Assembly (NCBI GenBank): GCA_024226935.1
Contig: JAAELK010000043.1
Span: 1-35,394, forward strand
From: Desulfobacteraceae bacterium
GTDB lineage: Bacteria > Desulfobacterota > Desulfobacteria > Desulfobacterales > Desulfobacteraceae
Direction of reading: 5' to 3'
Length of the DNA stretch: 35,394 nucleotides
The notes under the pieces are model-generated. The model was not told the origin of the DNA, did not search any database, and worked only from the letters and a program-made list of their open reading frames with translations. Made by a program: the position numbers and the translations under genes. Below, in pieces: positions 5,501-13,622 of the stretch. The stretch's first letter is position 1; each line of letters starts with the position of its first letter.

Positions 5501-8373
5501 AAATCAGGTTTTGCATAAAGAGGGTTATAAACAGTTTCCACGCCCAGGACCATGCCGTTGGTTTGGGGTTTGAAAGCACGGACAGGAAAGGTCTGGGTTT
5601 TTGCATCATATTCCAGGGTGGAGGTAAAACCAAGGGCGTCGGTCACGCTGGTCTGATTGCCGTATATATCATAACCATAGGAGATTTCAGGATTAAAGCC
5701 ATCTGCCAGCCAGGCCGATTCCGTGATCAAATTCCCGGTATCAGGATCGTAGGCAAAGTACTGCTCCCGCACCTTGCCTGAGTCTTTACCCCTGAGGGTC
5801 TCCTGGGTCTTTCTCCAGATTCGGCCCTTTGCCCCGCTGTATAGCTCATACTCCATCTGGGTGATCAGATCTTCGGCTCCTGTGCCGGACAGGGTGGCTG
5901 TAACCGGATTTCCAGTATCATCATCATAAATAATATCCTTTTGGGTAAATACAGTCTGGGCATCGTATTTTTGTGTCCGGTTTTGAACCAGCCTGGCAAA
6001 AACGATATCCAGGTTCGGCGAATCAATTGGGGCGGTTTTATAGGTGTTGGTGGTCAAGGCGAGCTTTGCTTTTTCACCGATATCCCATAACTCTTCCTTG
6101 TAGGAAGCACCCTTGAAGTATCTGTCCTGGTGGAACCAGGTCTTTGCAACTGTTCCATTGGGATTTGTTTTTTTGACAAACCCAAAGCCCCGAAATTCTC
6201 GTTCTCCATAATCATAAAGCCCCTGGGCATATTCAAAGTTTTCAGCAGAAAGGTTGCCAAAACCGTCCTCAACTGTCCTTACACCCACAAGAAACATCTT
6301 ATTGGGCATGAGCGTATGGGTAAAATTGGTGGACAGGGTATAATCCATGGAAATGGATGCGCCATTTTCGATTCTGGCCTTGGTCATAAGACCTGGAGTA
6401 CCGAATCCTTTGGCGGTAAAGCAGTGGACATCGCCGTTATCGGCCTGACGAACAAAATCCGGTCTCCCGTCGCCTGTCACATCATTGAAGATAATCCCCT
6501 CCCCCATGGCGGAAAGGGGCTTTGCCTGGGAATAGGTGGGATCTTTTTCAAAGGCCCAGTTACCTGGAATGGAAAGATAGATAAAAATATTGCCCTCTTT
6601 ATTTTCCTTTACAAGATCGCTGAAGCCGTCGCCGTTTACATCCCTTATCTGAACCCTGTTAGCTTTGTCTCCGCCATGGCCCTTATGGGTGACAGGAGTG
6701 GAATCAAAGGAGCCCAGGCCATTGCCTGGGTAAACATTGACCGTGCCGTCATCCTTGTGGATGATCAGATCAACACTGGCATCTGCATTTACATCCCCGA
6801 ACCGCACATACCCTTTTTTCAGGCCAGGTGCTGTAAAAGTTGTATGATCGGTTTCAAATCCATCAAGCTTATTGGACTTGAATATATAAAGCTTTTCAGA
6901 GTCATCGCATTTAAGAAGATCAGCGTAGGAGTCCATGTTCACGTCAAGGATAAATTCTTTGCCCAACCCGCCCCCGGGGCCGTCCTGCTTTTTATAGGTA
7001 TCTGAAAAGGTGTTGCTGTTCTTATCAAACATATAAACATAGATGGTTGTAGAGCCTGAGGATTTGATCAGATCCCCTGCACCATCGCCGTTTATATCCA
7101 CGACCTTGACCTTCCACTGGCCATTTCCGCCAGGACCGCTGTGTTGGGTGAAATCACTAAAGGTGCTGTCTCCCTTTGAAAAGGCATAATAGACTGTACC
7201 TGATCCATCGTACTTGATCAGGTCTGTAAGGCCGTCTGCATTGATATCTGCCAGTGTAAGATATCCAGGTCCCTTGCCTTCCGGTCCGCTTGTGGCCTGA
7301 TGGCTTTCAAAGGTGCCGTCCCCAAGGCCTAACTGGGTATAGACATTGCCGTTTGCGTCATGGGTGACCATATCATCTTTACCATCTCCGTCAAGATTGG
7401 CAAATCTGAGATAACCTGCTTTGTCAGAACCAGGGGAGGTTGTGATCACTGCATCTTCAAAAACAACCTGATTTTGGTTATTCCATTCAATTTCCACAGG
7501 GGGCAAAATACTGATACCATCCGATCCCAGACGCTGGACCCGGATCAGCCGGGACAGATTCAAGGGGGCATTCTGGTCATAAAAAAGTTGGAAGGCTCTG
7601 CTCAAATTATTGTCCTGGTTATAGATTTTGATGGCCTTAAGACGTTTGGCTGTTGTGATTTTTTTCCCAGATGCGTAGGAGATCAGGGGATCGGGCCTGT
7701 CTTCAAGCTCAAACTCCACCCGGTTGGAGGGGGCAAGGCCTGAAACATGGCCGGTATAATCAATGGAACCCATATAAAGCTGGCCCTGGTCTCTAACATA
7801 GGTGACAGTAAAAAAGTTGCCGTTGGTATCCTCTACCCTGGACAGCAGCCAGATAAATGTGTTGTTGCTGTCTTTGCCCATGACTGCATCCTGGTTCAGG
7901 CCGTAAAAAAAACGCATTCCGTTTTTGGCGGTGACCTCCCAGGAGGTGCCGTCATAATAATATCTGGAAAAGGATTTTTCGATCTTCAGACCGTAATAGC
8001 CGGGGCCCCAGTCAGGCCGCTGGACCAGTTCATCAGATCCTGCCAGAAAATCATCTGCAGAATAATCCACTCCCCGTTTGCCAGCCCGCTGGATGGCAGG
8101 GAGCCCAAGATTCCAGCCAAGGCCAAGCCAGCCGTTCCCTGAAAAACTGTTATAAGATAGAGTCAGGTTGGGAGCCAGATTATTTCTGCCTGGCAACACC
8201 TCCACTGGAATGGAATAGGTGGCGGCCCCAGTAAAGATCATGGTGCTGGGAACAGGAGCCGACTGAGCTTCAATGTTCTGGGAACTTGAGCCGGATTCCT
8301 CAGCCAGGCTAAATCCTGTAAACAGGGTGGAGAAAAAAAAGATGATAAGACAAATTAAAGATCGTAAACCCAT
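2563..8373 (-). CDS. Secreted SpvB / FG-GAP / RHS polymorphic-toxin-like protein
   Basis: This 1936-residue protein starts at an ATG with AGAGGGG about 6 nt upstream. It has a Sec signal (FSTLFTGFSLA, then EES). Residues about 40-300 match the SpvB/TcaC N-terminal domain (GAATYSIP, LSYNSFSGNGWLGLGW). Residues about 320-640 hold seven FG-GAP/VCBS repeats (for example DLDGDGKDD-like LDGDGKDDM, INADGLTDL, VNGDGFSDL), fitting a seven-bladed propeller. From about 850 come many YD repeats (YDxxGxxxxxxD), then the RHS core (YNARLYDPVIGVF) ending with DPSGH at 1663-1667. The last roughly 270 residues are a variable tip: Gly/Tyr-rich, then AVVHDHWRTKTEALGN. This is the layout of insecticidal Tc B plus C subunits fused in one chain, where the RHS cage encloses a toxin. 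Unlike those, it carries a signal peptide, and no TcA gene is in view. The tip is not recognised. It is third in an operon, 23 nt after the previous gene. Confidence 0.92.
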   Translation of the reverse strand: MGLRSLICLIIFFFSTLFTGFSLAEESGSSSQNIEAQSAPVPSTMIFTGAATYSIPVEVLPGRNNLAPNLTLSYNSFSGNGWLGLGWNLGLPAIQRAGKRGVDYSADDFLAGSDELVQRPDWGPGYYGLKIEKSFSRYYYDGTSWEVTAKNGMRFFYGLNQDAVMGKDSNNTFIWLLSRVEDTNGNFFTVTYVRDQGQLYMGSIDYTGHVSGLAPSNRVEFELEDRPDPLISYASGKKITTAKRLKAIKIYNQDNNLSRAFQLFYDQNAPLNLSRLIRVQRLGSDGISILPPVEIEWNNQNQVVFEDAVITTSPGSDKAGYLRFANLDGDGKDDMVTHDANGNVYTQLGLGDGTFESHQATSGPEGKGPGYLTLADINADGLTDLIKYDGSGTVYYAFSKGDSTFSDFTQHSGPGGNGQWKVKVVDINGDGAGDLIKSSGSTTIYVYMFDKNSNTFSDTYKKQDGPGGGLGKEFILDVNMDSYADLLKCDDSEKLYIFKSNKLDGFETDHTTFTAPGLKKGYVRFGDVNADASVDLIIHKDDGTVNVYPGNGLGSFDSTPVTHKGHGGDKANRVQIRDVNGDGFSDLVKENKEGNIFIYLSIPGNWAFEKDPTYSQAKPLSAMGEGIIFNDVTGDGRPDFVRQADNGDVHCFTAKGFGTPGLMTKARIENGASISMDYTLSTNFTHTLMPNKMFLVGVRTVEDGFGNLSAENFEYAQGLYDYGEREFRGFGFVKKTNPNGTVAKTWFHQDRYFKGASYKEELWDIGEKAKLALTTNTYKTAPIDSPNLDIVFARLVQNRTQKYDAQTVFTQKDIIYDDDTGNPVTATLSGTGAEDLITQMEYELYSGAKGRIWRKTQETLRGKDSGKVREQYFAYDPDTGNLITESAWLADGFNPEISYGYDIYGNQTSVTDALGFTSTLEYDAKTQTFPVRAFKPQTNGMVLGVETVYNPLYAKPDFITDENGNTTYYTYDVFGRETRIQAPDGGLIVQEYYDFLVPRKQVTKIKENKTADLETMAFTYVDGLGRPIQSVSQGQGQYIIVKKHYDNMGREYLSQGPFFSNTYDCPQPLPATYPYVKTYFDTLSRPMMVETVGDTQGVPIISSFIYSGFNMTAIDPDNGRKDEIKDYLGRVTQIIQYTDTETIHTRYQYNAAKDLLLVTNHNGDQTRITYDTLGRKTSMDDPDMGHWEYTYDANGNLLTQTDAKGQVIRFGYDNLGRILTKKCFADTTATEPLAPETITYAYDNSNIANGLGRLYTVTRGDTQTVYDTYDVMGRDKIISKMIKGQRYTTSKTYDLTGKVVKLTYPDLYEVYYDHYAGTGLLKETQGKAHGETQKNSLAYFDQYEPTGKMGQVYYGNDAFTSYFYNPGSTRLAAIQTIDSTGLYLQDLSYDYTLAGDIARIVDTGNNITREYTYDRLHRLTAEHIPNEGVPINGMDVLAYTHKNPEHINGVSAISRNGANAAYIYDENGNMTLSPDLADQDHTPRKITYNTDNMPIQIIKGDTVVDFVYDGHGTRVAKIVNSSNTTIYAGEHFEVKNGVTTKYIFAGNLRIAMIQNNETLFIHKDHLGSSTVITDATGTIKGNQQTSYMPFGMTRGNTNITETDYKFTGQEFDGETGLYNYNARLYDPVIGVFITADTIVPDPTNPQTMNRYSYCGNNPLIYVDPSGHFSWKKFIGELLFDPVTASANALADIGIDLTPSNTIQNIMTGINNGMQNSVSPANAIANGGGLGGLAWLIGGNPSYSHDDGWGVHAGGAYYCFFGSTDWQERGYNSGWSQTLGIGYKYGYFVAGYSGSYNFSRGGGVSHNLYAGIQGQGFAGGVTYNLNSKSFSGYGHVSIGEITGMKIKTSKNGDGRPMSITNSGEAITGYQDPKKYFNESNRFLQFLDKVALHPAAVVHDHWRTKTEALGNILSMVPSAFIGRSIAGQTYNKGYGYKW

Positions 8374-8396
8374 GGTTTTCCCCTCTTGAATCCTGA

Positions 8397-10250
8397 CTAT
8401 TTGATTCTTGCTAGGCGCTTGATTCTGCCAAGCGCATCATATTCATAATAGTTGCCGGGCTTGGGGATGGAATAAACATCTGCAGGGTCTGTTCCGGTCA
8501 GCTGTTCATTACCATTGGATACCCCGTCACCATCTGCGTCCCCTTCATACCCTTGGTCCAAGTTGTTGAAATGGACAAGCTCCCATTGGTCTTCAAGGCC
8601 ATCCCCATCGGTATCCCCGTTGCCAGACAGGGGATCGGAATTGATAAGATATTCCTGGTAATTGCTCAGGCCGTCATTATCAGGATCATCCCCATGGCTG
8701 TACTCTGTTGTTCCAAATACAGCAATTTCCCAATCATCGGGAAGCTTATCGCAGTCCCCGGATTGGATCGACAGACGGGCCCCTTTGGGCACTTTGAACA
8801 CAGGATTGATAATCACTTTGCAATTGGCCTTAAGCACCAGTGCTTTATCAGAAGAGACACTGGCAGTGTTATTTGTCAGGGAATTGACCACGAGGCTGCC
8901 GCCGGAAACAATGGTGCCAAAAAGAGAATCCGACACCAGGATATTTTCTCCATCATAACTTTCGGGATCTTTGTTTTGATCATATTCTATTTTATTGGAA
9001 AGCAGGTCTCCATCATAATCCAGGGCCGCATCCCCTGGATCTGCTGCATCCATGCCATGGGTGATCTCCCAGACATCAGGAATGCCGTCGGCATCAGTAT
9101 CAGTTTCGTCCCCCACCACAACTTTGGCCGAGGCGCTGCCGCCGGGACCTGTCACTATTATGGTATAGGTTGTCAAGCCGTTTGGAATCACCTCCATGGT
9201 GCCTGATCCTATATCTTGTTCACTGACCAGGCCAACTCCCTGATCAATACTACCGGCAGAAGCATTCTGGGAGGTCCAGGACAAGGAGATAGCCTGGCCC
9301 GGGGAAACAATGATGGGATGGGCTGTCAAAGTAATCTTTGGTCTTGGCTGTTGGACTGAAATCACGATTTCGGCCGAAGTCTGTCCTTCCTGATTTTCTG
9401 CAGTTAACCTGTAGGCAGTATCTTGAAGGGGATTCAAGCTGATTTGCCCCTGGGCTGCCACAGTACCGATACCATTGTCAATGGTGATTGTGTCTGCATT
9501 GGGCACTGTCCACGACAACCGGGTTAATGCGCCGGAATATATGGTTAGGGGAAAAGCATTGAACACTATCCTGGGCAGGGCCGGATTTACAGTAATGGTA
9601 ATTTCCTTTGTAGTGGTACCACCTGGGCCTGTTGCAATCAAAATATAGGTTGTGGTACTGGAAGGTTTGATCAGGGCTGTGCCGTTGGCAGGCTGCCAGT
9701 CCATACTACCCGGCTCAAGCCTGGTTTTTTCTGTAAACCTGCTCTCCCATGTCAATCTGGTGACGGCCCCAGGCAGAACAGCCTGGGGTTGAGCTGTGAA
9801 CAATTTAATAATCGGGGCTTCATGGACATTGGGATCAGTAAGCCCCAGGAACTCCATGAAATTGGAAATTCCATCATAATCCTGGTCCAGGGCCGCATCA
9901 TCTGCAATCAACGGGTCAAGGCCGTATAAGTGTTCCCACCAATCCGGGATGCCGTCTGAATCCGAATCTGTACTTGTAGCAACCACCCCTGTGAAGCTGG
10001 CATTTTTTTCAATGGAAAAACCTTTTTTTAATATCAGCTTTCCCGAGGGCACAGCGATCACCTTGCTGCCGGCTTTGATGCTGCACGGGGCATCAGAATC
10101 AATCTCTTTTCCGGCAATGATATCTCCATCAAAATTATGGTAAAATCCTGAATTGATCTCCCCTTTCAGATACAGATCGTCAGCCGCCACAAAAGAAACA
10201 TGAAAACCAGCCCATATTAAGATGAAGAGCAAAAAAAGCAGCTTTTTCAT
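8397..10250 (-). CDS. Secreted Ig-like / TSP3-like repeat protein ending in one YD motif
   Basis: This 617-residue protein has a Sec signal (MKKLLFLLFILIWAGF, cut near VAA-DD). A TSP3-like calcium-binding stretch follows (DSDSDGIPDWWE, DQDYDGISN). Then come three tandem Ig-like domains of about 85 residues, each with a PGxxxxLxW-type start and a TTTYxLxATGPGG- or AENQEG-type end (residues about 140-375). A second TSP3-like stretch, a beta-rich segment and two more TSP3-like blocks (DGDGLEDQWE, DADGDGVSN) complete it. The very last residues, YYEYDALGRIKRLARIK, are a single canonical RHS YD motif with nothing after it. It lies between the S74 protein and the RHS protein, 23 nt before the latter and 30 nt after the former, so one transcript is likely. 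The role is unknown; an adhesive or scaffold partner of the RHS protein is inferred. Confidence 0.85.
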   Translation of the reverse strand: MKKLLFLLFILIWAGFHVSFVAADDLYLKGEINSGFYHNFDGDIIAGKEIDSDAPCSIKAGSKVIAVPSGKLILKKGFSIEKNASFTGVVATSTDSDSDGIPDWWEHLYGLDPLIADDAALDQDYDGISNFMEFLGLTDPNVHEAPIIKLFTAQPQAVLPGAVTRLTWESRFTEKTRLEPGSMDWQPANGTALIKPSSTTTYILIATGPGGTTTKEITITVNPALPRIVFNAFPLTIYSGALTRLSWTVPNADTITIDNGIGTVAAQGQISLNPLQDTAYRLTAENQEGQTSAEIVISVQQPRPKITLTAHPIIVSPGQAISLSWTSQNASAGSIDQGVGLVSEQDIGSGTMEVIPNGLTTYTIIVTGPGGSASAKVVVGDETDTDADGIPDVWEITHGMDAADPGDAALDYDGDLLSNKIEYDQNKDPESYDGENILVSDSLFGTIVSGGSLVVNSLTNNTASVSSDKALVLKANCKVIINPVFKVPKGARLSIQSGDCDKLPDDWEIAVFGTTEYSHGDDPDNDGLSNYQEYLINSDPLSGNGDTDGDGLEDQWELVHFNNLDQGYEGDADGDGVSNGNEQLTGTDPADVYSIPKPGNYYEYDALGRIKRLARIK

Positions 10251-10280
10251 TTGTTTTTCCCGTTGAAAAAATAATTGTTT

Positions 10281-11240
10281 TTACTGGAGTTTTTCAAGCA
10301 TGGTCATTATTTTTGCCAGTTGTTGCCTTATCTCTTTATTATCCTGTTTTAGCTGGTCATTCTCAGTCTTGAGGGTTTTGACAGCTTCAATCAGAGGTGC
10401 CACAAGATTTGAATAGGCCACGGATTTATAACCTTCATTATCCGTTGAAACAACTTCGGGAAATATCACTTCTACTTCCTGGGCAATAACACCGATGTGG
10501 TTGCCTGTTCCCCTGGAAGGCTCTGCCCACTCATATGTTACACCCCGAAGTTTTGAAACCTTTTCCAATGAATTTTCCATGGTGTTGATGTTTGTTTTCC
10601 ATCTGGCATCGGATGGAGTTAAATTTTTGCCTCGAATGGTGCCGTTGACATCAAGTTTGTAAGAAGGTGTTGTTGTTCCAATACCGACATCTCCACTTGC
10701 TGTAAAGACTGTGTAAAAGGGACCTCCAGCATCTGCGTCGGAATCTGCTGTAAGACGTAATAATTCTTTTCCGCTATGTTCAGTATCTAAAATATTCACC
10801 AAAGGCCCAGTTGTACCAGACGTGTCTGAAATTCTAAGTAAAGTAGGATCATTTGCTGTGGTAGCTTGAACATGAAGTTTCGCAGTCGGTGAAGCGGTTC
10901 CGACACCTACATTTCCAGCTGCTGTAAAGACTGTGTAAAAGGGACCCCCCGCATCTGCGTCGGAATCTGCTGTAAGGCGTAATAATTCTTTTCCACTATA
11001 GTGTTCTGTATCTAAAATATTCATCAAAGGCCCAGGCGTGCCTTTAGTATCTAAAACTTCAAGTAAAGTAGGGTTATTTGCCGTGGTAGCTTTAATATGT
11101 AATTTAGCAGTTGGTGAAGCCGCCCCAACCCCGACATTCCCATTCTCATCCACAACAAAGCTGTTGTCTTCACATAATCCATTGGCTACAGATATCAAAC
11201 ATATCACCACCATAATGATCAAGGTTTTCCAAAGTTTCAT
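10281..11240 (-). CDS. Exported S74-type protein with intramolecular chaperone domain and tandem repeats
   Basis: This 319-residue protein has a Sec signal (MKLWKTLIIMVVICLISVA). AAGGAG precedes the ATG by 7 nt. Residues about 33-185 are two near-identical 74-75-residue repeats starting GNVGVGxASPTAKLH, plus a third partial copy (GDVGIGTTTPSYKLDVNG). The C-terminal part is the Peptidase S74 / endosialidase chaperone domain: PSDARWKTNI (predicted self-cleavage just before Ser210), HIGVIAQEVE, and SNLVAPLIEAVKTLK leading to a coiled coil. In the family this domain trimerises a beta-rich fibre and then cuts itself off; it is best known from phage tail spikes but also occurs in bacterial surface proteins. 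There are no phage genes around, so a cell-surface trimeric stalk is more likely. It is first gene of the S74-Ig/TSP3-RHS operon. Confidence 0.88.
   Translation of the reverse strand: MKLWKTLIIMVVICLISVANGLCEDNSFVVDENGNVGVGAASPTAKLHIKATTANNPTLLEVLDTKGTPGPLMNILDTEHYSGKELLRLTADSDADAGGPFYTVFTAAGNVGVGTASPTAKLHVQATTANDPTLLRISDTSGTTGPLVNILDTEHSGKELLRLTADSDADAGGPFYTVFTASGDVGIGTTTPSYKLDVNGTIRGKNLTPSDARWKTNINTMENSLEKVSKLRGVTYEWAEPSRGTGNHIGVIAQEVEVIFPEVVSTDNEGYKSVAYSNLVAPLIEAVKTLKTENDQLKQDNKEIRQQLAKIMTMLEKLQ
10699..11145. repeat. Two-copy tandem repeat, about 222-225 bp, inside the S74 gene
   Basis: Copy one runs about 10699-10920 and copy two starts at 10921. Both begin GCTGTAAAGACTGTGTAAAA on the plus strand. 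The second has one extra codon (HYSG against HSG). Long stretches are identical at DNA level, indicating recent duplication and a risk of repeat-number change. Confidence 0.85.
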
Positions 11241-11447
11241 CTCTTTCTCCTTGTGAATAATTATTTTTTTAGCGAACGACGATTAAAGATTGTCTCGTAC
11301 GAAAGCTATTTTATTTTTTTTAAAAAAGCAATTAAAATAATCTAATTTTTTAAATATCGTTGGAAAAACAAATTTTCCCCAAAAATAATATCAAGATGGG
11401 GGGGGGCTCCCCGAAAAGTGCGGTAGGATTTTTGTCGAACTGGTTGA
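11241..11447. other. Spacer between recD2 and the S74 operon, with a G9 run
   Basis: Most is AT-rich leader of the S74 operon, ending with its ribosome site (AAGGAG). A run of nine G residues at 11398-11406 is followed by CTCCCC. A GGGG-AG-CCCC arrangement lies near the recD2 3' end, but the loop is too small and no T tract follows, so no terminator is called. No strong promoter pair was found. Confidence 0.4.
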
Positions 11448-13622
11448 TTATTCCATGAGTTTTTTGCGCAGACCCGACAGGCGCCGGGCGGTTTTATTAT
11501 TTTGAAAGGCAATTTCAAAGGCCCGAAAAGTTCCTACAATGATGACCAGATGTTTGCCCCGGGTCATGGCTGTATATAGAAGATTGCGCTGGAGTAGGGG
11601 GAAATGGGCCGTGGTCAGAGCAATGATTACTGCACCATATTCAGACCCTTGGGATTTATGAACAGATATGGTATAGGCCAGGGTCAATTCCTCCAGTTCC
11701 AGAAGGTCATAGGAGACAATGCGGCCGTCATAGTCTACCAGCACCAGGCCTTCCGCCTTATTGACTTCATGGACCACACCTATATCCCCGTTAAACACCT
11801 CTTTTTCATAGTTGTTTTTCAGGTGCATCACCTTGTCTCCCGATTTAAAAACAGATCCCCGGCTCTCAATACCGTTTTGGGTATCATTGAGAACTCTCTG
11901 GAGTTGCTGGTTTAAATTGATGGTACCGGCTTCGCCTTTGTGCATGGGGCTGAGCACCTGGATGTCCTTGAGGTGGGGAAAGGCCGCAGGAATTCGTTTT
12001 GAGCACAATTCCAATATGGTCTCCACCACCTTTCTGGGGGATTGTTTTTCAATAAAATAAAATTCAGACAGCTTTTCTGGTGTTGCTTCTTTAAAATCAG
12101 GCATCTGCCCATCGCGAATATTGTGGGCATGGGTGACAATGGGGCTTTGCTTGGCCTGGCGGAAAATTTTAGTTAAAGAAAAGACCCGCACCTGATCCGA
12201 GGTAATAATATCGGATAGTACATTTCCCGGTCCCACCGAAGGCAGTTGAAAGGTATCACCCACAAGGATGAGACAGGCCGTGGCAGGCATGGCTTCCACC
12301 AGGTGGTGCATGAGATGGGTATCCACCATGGATGCTTCATCCACCACAAAAACATCCAGGTCCAGGGGATTGGTAAAGTTTTTGTCAAAACTCCCGGTTT
12401 CATGGTTAAATCCTAAAAGCTTGTGCAGGGTAAAGGCTTTTTTGCCGGTCACTTCGGATAGACGCCGGGCAGCCCGGCCTGTGGGGGCACTCAGGACCAC
12501 GGTCAGATTCAGTTTTCTCAATACCGTGCAAAGAGCACGGATCAGGGTGGTTTTTCCGGTGCCGGGTCCTCCGGTGATTACTGCAATCTTTTGCTGCAAT
12601 ACCCGGGTGACCACATCCAGTTGTTCCCGGGACAATTTGATGGCAAGACTGGTCAACACCTCTTCTAAAATCTGATTTTCGCTGATTTTGTAGTTGGCAA
12701 CGGGCAGGGTCAGAAGAGCTTTGATCTTGTCGGCAATACTCGATTCTGCCCTGAAAAGTCTTGCCAGGTAGATCTTTGTGCAATCGTGGGTTTCCCCGGT
12801 GTCTGTTTTCTCCCCGGGAACTTCAATCACCAGCTCTTTTAATTTTGCCAATTCCCTGAGGGGTGCTTCAAATAAATGGGTATCCACTCCTCCCATCATG
12901 GAGCAGGCAGCGAGCAGATCCGGTTTTCGGGCATAGACATGGCCCTCTTGTTCCTCCATGAGCAATTGGCAGATCAGACAGGCCTGGAGCCTGTTTTCAT
13001 CCTCTTTTTTGCTGCCGGCCGTTCTTGCAATAGTATCAGCGGTCTGAAAACCAAACCCGGTGATATCCTTTGCCAGGAGATAGGGATCTGTCCTGAGGAC
13101 ATTCAGGGCGTTGGAGCCATAGGTTTTTAAAATTGTACCGGCATGGAAGATTCCAACCTGGTTGTCCTGGAGAAATTGCATGACTCGACGGACCGAGTGA
13201 TGTTTATTCCAGGCGTTTTCAATGAGTTCTCGTTTGGCTTTACCGATGCCGTGGATTGTTTCCAATTTGTCCGGTTCATTTTCAATGATTTCCAGGGTGT
13301 TTTCCTTAAAATTGTCTACAATCCGATTGGCCAGGCCTTTGCTGATACCCCTTATCATACCCGACCCCAGATATTTTCTGATTCCTGAGATTGTTGCCGG
13401 CAAAGTTACCTGATAGCTTGCGGCCTCAAACTGGTCTCCATATTTGGGATGGGATATCCATTTGCCCGTGATGGTCAGAGACTCGCCCTGGGTTACTCCT
13501 GCTAAATGCCCCACCACTGTAATCTGATCATGGATTTCTGGAACCTGTATCTTACAGACGGTATAATGATTGTCTGGGTTTTGATATGTGAGTCGGGATA
13601 AAATTCCTTTGACGGTAATCAT
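11448..13622 (-). CDS. recD2: RecD2-type DNA helicase
   Basis: RecD2 is a superfamily 1B 5'-3' helicase found in bacteria outside RecBCD; it acts in repair and replication-fork processing. The 724-residue product has an N-terminal OB-like domain (ITVKGILSRLTYQNPDNHYTV), helix-hairpin-helix segments (GIRKYLGSGMIRGI, ETIHGIGKAKRELI), a Walker A motif (TGGPGTGKTTL, about 348-358), Walker B-like VDEASMVD, QLPSVGPG, and the C-terminal UvrD-like motif SVHKSQGSEY. The ATG at 13622 is preferred over one nine codons upstream because it forms an ATGA overlap with the gmhB stop. It is the last gene of the hsp20-lon-rlpA-gmhB-recD2 run, so its expression probably follows the heat-stress proteins. Confidence 0.93.
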   Translation of the reverse strand: MITVKGILSRLTYQNPDNHYTVCKIQVPEIHDQITVVGHLAGVTQGESLTITGKWISHPKYGDQFEAASYQVTLPATISGIRKYLGSGMIRGISKGLANRIVDNFKENTLEIIENEPDKLETIHGIGKAKRELIENAWNKHHSVRRVMQFLQDNQVGIFHAGTILKTYGSNALNVLRTDPYLLAKDITGFGFQTADTIARTAGSKKEDENRLQACLICQLLMEEQEGHVYARKPDLLAACSMMGGVDTHLFEAPLRELAKLKELVIEVPGEKTDTGETHDCTKIYLARLFRAESSIADKIKALLTLPVANYKISENQILEEVLTSLAIKLSREQLDVVTRVLQQKIAVITGGPGTGKTTLIRALCTVLRKLNLTVVLSAPTGRAARRLSEVTGKKAFTLHKLLGFNHETGSFDKNFTNPLDLDVFVVDEASMVDTHLMHHLVEAMPATACLILVGDTFQLPSVGPGNVLSDIITSDQVRVFSLTKIFRQAKQSPIVTHAHNIRDGQMPDFKEATPEKLSEFYFIEKQSPRKVVETILELCSKRIPAAFPHLKDIQVLSPMHKGEAGTINLNQQLQRVLNDTQNGIESRGSVFKSGDKVMHLKNNYEKEVFNGDIGVVHEVNKAEGLVLVDYDGRIVSYDLLELEELTLAYTISVHKSQGSEYGAVIIALTTAHFPLLQRNLLYTAMTRGKHLVIIVGTFRAFEIAFQNNKTARRLSGLRKKLME

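Noticed and set aside
6130..7005. Long plus-strand open frame inside the RHS gene
   Set aside because: Antisense shadow of the FG-GAP region; its translation has no domain and no ribosome site.
10281..11240. S74 gene as evidence of a prophage
   Set aside because: No capsid, portal, terminase or other tail genes are in the window, and the protein has a Sec signal.
11398..11420. Terminator after recD2
   Set aside because: The G/C arms leave a 2-nt loop and there is no T tract.
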